Of a stretch of DNA of 64,000 nt, positions 60,513 through 64,000 are shown piece after piece. The DNA lies in the NCBI RefSeq assembly GCF_019749955.1, contig NZ_JAIEPC010000014.1, positions 62,001-126,000 on the forward strand, written 5' to 3'. The notes beneath the pieces were generated by a model. The model saw only the letters and a program-made list of their open reading frames with translations, ran no database searches and was not told where the DNA came from. Made by a program: the position numbers and the translations under genes. The DNA is from Sphingomonas sp. Lineage in GTDB: Bacteria > Pseudomonadota > Alphaproteobacteria > Sphingomonadales > Sphingomonadaceae. The stretch's first letter is position 1; the number at the start of each line of letters is the position of its first letter.

Positions 60513-62801
60513 TCAGAGGGGATTGCCGTCGCGATCGCGCAGCACTTCGCGACGGCCGACATGGTCGGGCTTGCTGACGATCCCTTCCTTCTCCATCCGC
60601 TCAATGAGGCGCGCGGCGCTGTTATAGCCGATGCGGAGCTGCCGCTGGAGCCAGGAAGTCGACGCCTTCTGGCTCTCGACCACAAGTTGGACGCCCGCGC
60701 GATAGAGCTGGTCTTCGGGGCTGTCCTCGCCTTCGGGGGCGCCGTCGAGCGCGAAACTTTGCTCGGGCTCTTCGGTCACCGACTGGATGTAATCGGGGCG
60801 TCCTTGCCCACGCCAGTGATCGGCGACCGCGCGCACTTCATCATCGCTCACAAACGGCCCGTGGACGCGGACAATGCCCTTGCCGCCGGGCATATAGAGC
60901 ATGTCGCCCTTGCCGAGCAGCTGTTCGGCGCCCTGTTCGCCGAGGATTGTGCGCGAATCGATCTTCGAGGTGACGTGGAAGCTGATTCGCGTCGGCAAAT
61001 TGGCCTTGATCACCCCGGTGATGACGTCGACCGAGGGACGCTGCGTTGCCATGATCAGGTGAATGCCCGCCGCGCGCGCCTTTTGCGCGAGCCGCTGGAT
61101 CAGGAATTCGACTTCCTTGCCCGCCGTCATCATCAGATCGGCGAGCTCGTCAACGATCACAACGATCTGCGGCAGCACCTGATAGTCGAGCGTTTCTTCC
61201 TCATAAATCGGCTGGCCGGTGTCGGTGTAGCCGCACTGCACCTTGCGGCCGAGCGACTGGCCCTTGGCTTTCGCCGCGCGCACCTTGTCGTTGAAGCTCG
61301 CCAGACTGCGCACGCCGACCGACGACATCTGGCGATAGCGGTCCTCCATCTGCTCGACTGCCCATTTGAGCGCGCGCACCGCCTTGGCCGGATCGGTGAC
61401 CACGGGCGAGAGCAGATGCGGGATATCGTCGTACATGCTCAGTTCGAGCATCTTGGGGTCGATCATGATCATCCGGCACTGGTCGGGCCGCAGCCGATAG
61501 AGCAGCGACAGGATCATGCAGTTGAGCCCGACCGACTTGCCCGACCCGGTGGTGCCCGCGACGAGCAGATGCGGCATCGGCGCGAGATCGGCGATCACCG
61601 CGTCCCCCGCGATATTCTTGCCGAGGATGATTGGCAGCGACCCCGGCTGATCGTCGAGCGATTCGATCAACTCACGCAAACTCACCATCTCGCGGCGCGT
61701 ATTGGGCAATTCGATGCCGATCACGGTGCGCCCGGGGATCGTCGCGACGCGCGCGGACACGGCCGACATGTTGCGCGCGATATCGTCGGCGAGCTGGATC
61801 ACCCGGCTCGCCTTGATGCCGCTGGCCGGTTCGAGTTCGTACATCGTCACCACCGGGCCGGGGCGGACGTTTACGATAGCGCCCTTAACATGGAAGTCAT
61901 CGAGCACCGATTCGAGCAGCCGCGCATTGCGTTCGAGCGACGCCTTGTCGATCGCGGTGCCCGGCGTCGGTGGCGCGGGTTTGAGCAGATCAACCGGGGG
62001 CAGGCTGCTCGAATCGCCGAGGTCGAACGATGCCTGACGCGGCGGCTTGGGGGCGGCGGCGGCAATTTTGGGCGCACGATCAGCGATCACCGGTGCGGGG
62101 CGCGGATCGACCGAGGCGACGGCGCGCGGCGCAGGCTTGGGCCGCGCGGGTTCGGCGATTTCTTCTTCCGCTGCCGGGAATTCGGCTGCGCGCGCTGCTC
62201 GGCGTGGCAGCTTGAATTGCCAATTTGCACCGCCCGGATCGATTTCAAAGCCCAGCGCATAGACAATGATGCCGCCCAGCGCCGCGAGCCCCGCAACCCC
62301 GCGCGTCGTCCACAAAATCGCGGTCGGATCGCCGATCGCGTCGATGCCCCAGCGCAGCAGCCCTCCAATCGCAAGGCCCGCCGCGCCGCCATAGCCCGCC
62401 GGCAGCGTGCTCACCGCACCCGCGCCGATCAGCATGAACGCGATATCGATCAGAACAATCCCGATCAGCACCTTCAACGTCATCCGCCGCCACGCACCAA
62501 CCGGGACATCGCGCCACAGCCGCGTCGCGAACAGCGTGACAAACGGCACCAGCAGCGCGGCGGGCCAACCAAGCAGCGCCAGCACGGCGTCTGCCACGAT
62601 GGCGCCGGGGATGCCGAGCAGATTGGCCGCCGGCCCGCCCGACGCGGTCGACAGCGATGGATCACCGGGGCGATAGCTTGCCAATGCCAGCGCCAAACCC
62701 AAGGCTATCAGCCCGATCAACATCGCGCCGATTAAAGCGCTGCTCCGCCTTGCGCCGTGTCGGACGGTTTCACGCCAAAGCGGCGGGTGCGCGCTCGCCA
62801 T
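60513..62801 (-). CDS. ftsK: DNA translocase FtsK
   Basis: A 762-residue septal DNA pump that clears and dimer-resolves chromosome termini. Four N-terminal membrane helices (about 25-175) and a Pro/Ala-rich linker (about 200-290) precede the motor domain: LVAGTTGSGKSVGLNCMILSL (Walker A), PQIVVIVDELADLMM (Walker B) and LAQKARAAGIHLIMATQRPSVDVITGVIKANLPTRISF. The C-terminal gamma domain (DQLYRAGVQLVVESQKASTSWLQRQLRIGYNSAARLIERME) is the winged helix that reads KOPS sites. The ATG at 62801 is preferred over one seven codons upstream. Confidence 0.96.
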   Translation of the reverse strand: MASAHPPLWRETVRHGARRSSALIGAMLIGLIALGLALALASYRPGDPSLSTASGGPAANLLGIPGAIVADAVLALLGWPAALLVPFVTLFATRLWRDVPVGAWRRMTLKVLIGIVLIDIAFMLIGAGAVSTLPAGYGGAAGLAIGGLLRWGIDAIGDPTAILWTTRGVAGLAALGGIIVYALGFEIDPGGANWQFKLPRRAARAAEFPAAEEEIAEPARPKPAPRAVASVDPRPAPVIADRAPKIAAAAPKPPRQASFDLGDSSSLPPVDLLKPAPPTPGTAIDKASLERNARLLESVLDDFHVKGAIVNVRPGPVVTMYELEPASGIKASRVIQLADDIARNMSAVSARVATIPGRTVIGIELPNTRREMVSLRELIESLDDQPGSLPIILGKNIAGDAVIADLAPMPHLLVAGTTGSGKSVGLNCMILSLLYRLRPDQCRMIMIDPKMLELSMYDDIPHLLSPVVTDPAKAVRALKWAVEQMEDRYRQMSSVGVRSLASFNDKVRAAKAKGQSLGRKVQCGYTDTGQPIYEEETLDYQVLPQIVVIVDELADLMMTAGKEVEFLIQRLAQKARAAGIHLIMATQRPSVDVITGVIKANLPTRISFHVTSKIDSRTILGEQGAEQLLGKGDMLYMPGGKGIVRVHGPFVSDDEVRAVADHWRGQGRPDYIQSVTEEPEQSFALDGAPEGEDSPEDQLYRAGVQLVVESQKASTSWLQRQLRIGYNSAARLIERMEKEGIVSKPDHVGRREVLRDRDGNPL

Positions 62802-62911
62802 TTTCGTTCCCCAAAAATGCACTGGATGTTCCGGGGCAGGACAATCGCGCGTGGCGAGTCCCGCGTCAAGCAGGCGTTGGCAGAACTCGCGGTCCAGCCT
62901 AAAGCAGGCGC

Positions 62912-64000
62912 ATGGAAAAAGCGGATGTCCTTATTCTTGGTGGCGGCCTTGTTGGCTGCACGCTGGCGCTGGCGCTCGACGCGCATGGCCTGACGAGCAT
63001 TGTCGTCGACCCGGCTGATCCGGTCGTCACGCTGGCGCCCGGTTTCGACGGACGCGCCTCGGCGATTGCCAGCGCGAGCGGGCGGATGCTCGCCGCGATT
63101 GGCCTCAGCGATCGGCTCGAAGGACTGGGCTGCCCGATCGCCTCGATCCGGGTCAGCGATGGACTTGAGCCTGGTGCGCTCGATTTCGAACCCGACGCCG
63201 ATGATGGCGCCCTTGGTGTGATGTATGAAAACCGCGCGCTGCGGATCGTGCTCAATGACGCCGCTGTTGCCGCATCGGGCATCGATCTGCGCATGAAGAC
63301 GCGCGCGACCTCAGTTGACCGGGGCGCGGCAGGCGTTACCGCGACGCTTAGCGATGGCACGACAGTGCGCGCGCCGCTGCTGGTGGCTGCCGAAGGCCGC
63401 AATTCACCGACGCGCGAGGCAGCGGGAATCAAGATCGCGCGCTGGTCGTATAATCACAATGCGATCATCACTGCGTTCGACCACGAATATCCGCACGACA
63501 ATTGCGCGTTCGAGATTTTCTACCCCGCCGGGCCGTTCGCGATTCTGCCGCTCAGCGATGAAGGCGCGCGCCACCGGTCGGCGCTGGTGTGGACGGTCAG
63601 CGCGCGCGACGCGGCGGGCATGCTCAAAATGTCCGACCGCGCGTTCCTCGCCGAAGCCGCCAAAGGCATGGGCGGGTTCCTCGGCAGCTTGAGCAATCTC
63701 GCACCGCGCTCGACCTATCCGCTGGGCTTCCACCACGCCGCCAAGGTCACCGCCGAGCGTCTCGCGCTGGTCGGTGACGCTGGCCACGGGATTCATCCGA
63801 TCGCAGGGCAGGGCCTCAACCTTGGCTTGCGCGATGTCGCGACGCTCACCGAAGTGCTGGTCGACGGCAAGCGCCTCGGGCTCGATCTCGGCGATCCGGC
63901 GCTGCTGACGCGCTACGAACGCTGGCGCGGGTTCGACACTTTGTCGGTGGCGGTCGCGACCGACACGCTCAACCGGATCTTCTCGGTCCCCGGCAAGACC
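62912..64000 (+). CDS. UbiH/UbiF-family FAD monooxygenase (3' end cut by window edge)
   Basis: A ubiquinone-biosynthesis type aromatic hydroxylase. The 363 visible residues start MEKADVLILGGGLVGCTLALALDAHG (FAD fold). They also include FDGRASAIASASGRML, the family's active-site loop, ENRALRIVLND, LLVAAEGRNSPTREAAGI (the DG-like motif) and LALVGDAGHGIHPIAGQGLNLGLRDVATL (FAD ribityl site). Which ring position it hydroxylates (UbiH, UbiI, UbiF or UbiL type) cannot be decided by eye. The C-terminus lies beyond 64000. It diverges from ftsK across 110 bp. Confidence 0.93.
   Translation, partial: MEKADVLILGGGLVGCTLALALDAHGLTSIVVDPADPVVTLAPGFDGRASAIASASGRMLAAIGLSDRLEGLGCPIASIRVSDGLEPGALDFEPDADDGALGVMYENRALRIVLNDAAVAASGIDLRMKTRATSVDRGAAGVTATLSDGTTVRAPLLVAAEGRNSPTREAAGIKIARWSYNHNAIITAFDHEYPHDNCAFEIFYPAGPFAILPLSDEGARHRSALVWTVSARDAAGMLKMSDRAFLAEAAKGMGGFLGSLSNLAPRSTYPLGFHHAAKVTAERLALVGDAGHGIHPIAGQGLNLGLRDVATLTEVLVDGKRLGLDLGDPALLTRYERWRGFDTLSVAVATDTLNRIFSVPGKT

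Noticed and set aside
60561..62735. 724-codon open frame on the plus strand
   Set aside because: It is antisense to ftsK. The translation is Arg/His/Asp-rich and low in structure, typical of the complementary frame of a GC-rich gene.

Overview
The window looks like a chromosomal segment from a sphingomonad-type alphaproteobacterium (order Sphingomonadales). It is GC-rich and densely coded, with many ATGA/GTGA/TTGA stop-start overlaps. The gene families fit this: carotenoid hydroxylase CrtZ, COQ9, MmcB, DUF1491, DUF3576, alphaproteobacterial RibB and RibA forms, and the order hemE-hemJ-rho-...-mnmE-mnmG-rsmG-parA-parB that marks alphaproteobacterial replication origins. Nothing points to a plasmid or prophage. 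The only clearly foreign-looking DNA is about 1.5 kb inside the riboflavin cluster.

Layout. 0-9 kb: etfB (cut by the edge), sucC, crtZ, a HAD phosphatase and prs, then a riboflavin cluster (TonB-like protein, small membrane protein, ribD, ribE, ribB). 9.4-10.9 kb: a lower-GC two-gene insert on the opposite strand that looks like a toxin/immunity pair. 11-17 kb: ribH, a P450 behind a palindromic operator, an old yellow enzyme, an EamA transporter, COQ9 and an ECF sigma factor operon. 17-26 kb: Fur-type feoAB, ssb, metXW, hisC and an ftsE-ftsX-ydcF-plsC operon. 26-36 kb: zinc-ribbon protein, MATE pump, tRNA-Leu(GAG), msrB, a class A penicillin-binding protein, a metalloprotease, sco-ycgN linked by a tandem-repeat mini-ORF, ankyrin protein, mmcB and a cell-wall hydrolase. 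36-41 kb: leftward genes ptsN, hpf, dnaQ, coaE, aroE, maf, ppsR.

41-50.5 kb is the origin domain. The 300-bp gap between ppsR and hemE has a cluster of DnaA boxes and an AT-rich end, and transcription diverges from it on both sides. To the right lie hemE, hemJ, rho, mnmE, mnmG, rsmG, parA and parB, with four 16-bp parS palindromes between 44.6 and 48.7 kb. 50.5-64 kb: holA-lptE-leuS-DUF3576, a secreted protein, a ThiE/TenI-like protein, yggS, a second HAD gene, ribA, xthA, lolA with a possible small RNA, ftsK and a UbiH-type monooxygenase cut by the right edge.

Most interesting points: (1) RibB is a predicted HTH-DHBP synthase-dead GTP cyclohydrolase fusion preceded by a TGTGAT operator-like array, while the separate RibA keeps the cyclohydrolase zinc site behind what looks like a dead DHBP synthase domain; this suggests two RibBA-type proteins with complementary losses and possible autoregulation. 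(2) The oriC/parS/parAB domain. (3) The toxin/immunity-like insert. (4) A 30-codon mini-ORF made of 30-bp repeats linking sco to ycgN by start/stop overlaps at both ends. (5) Several palindromic intergenic repeat families. (6) A structured, terminator-ended RNA candidate between lolA and xthA.
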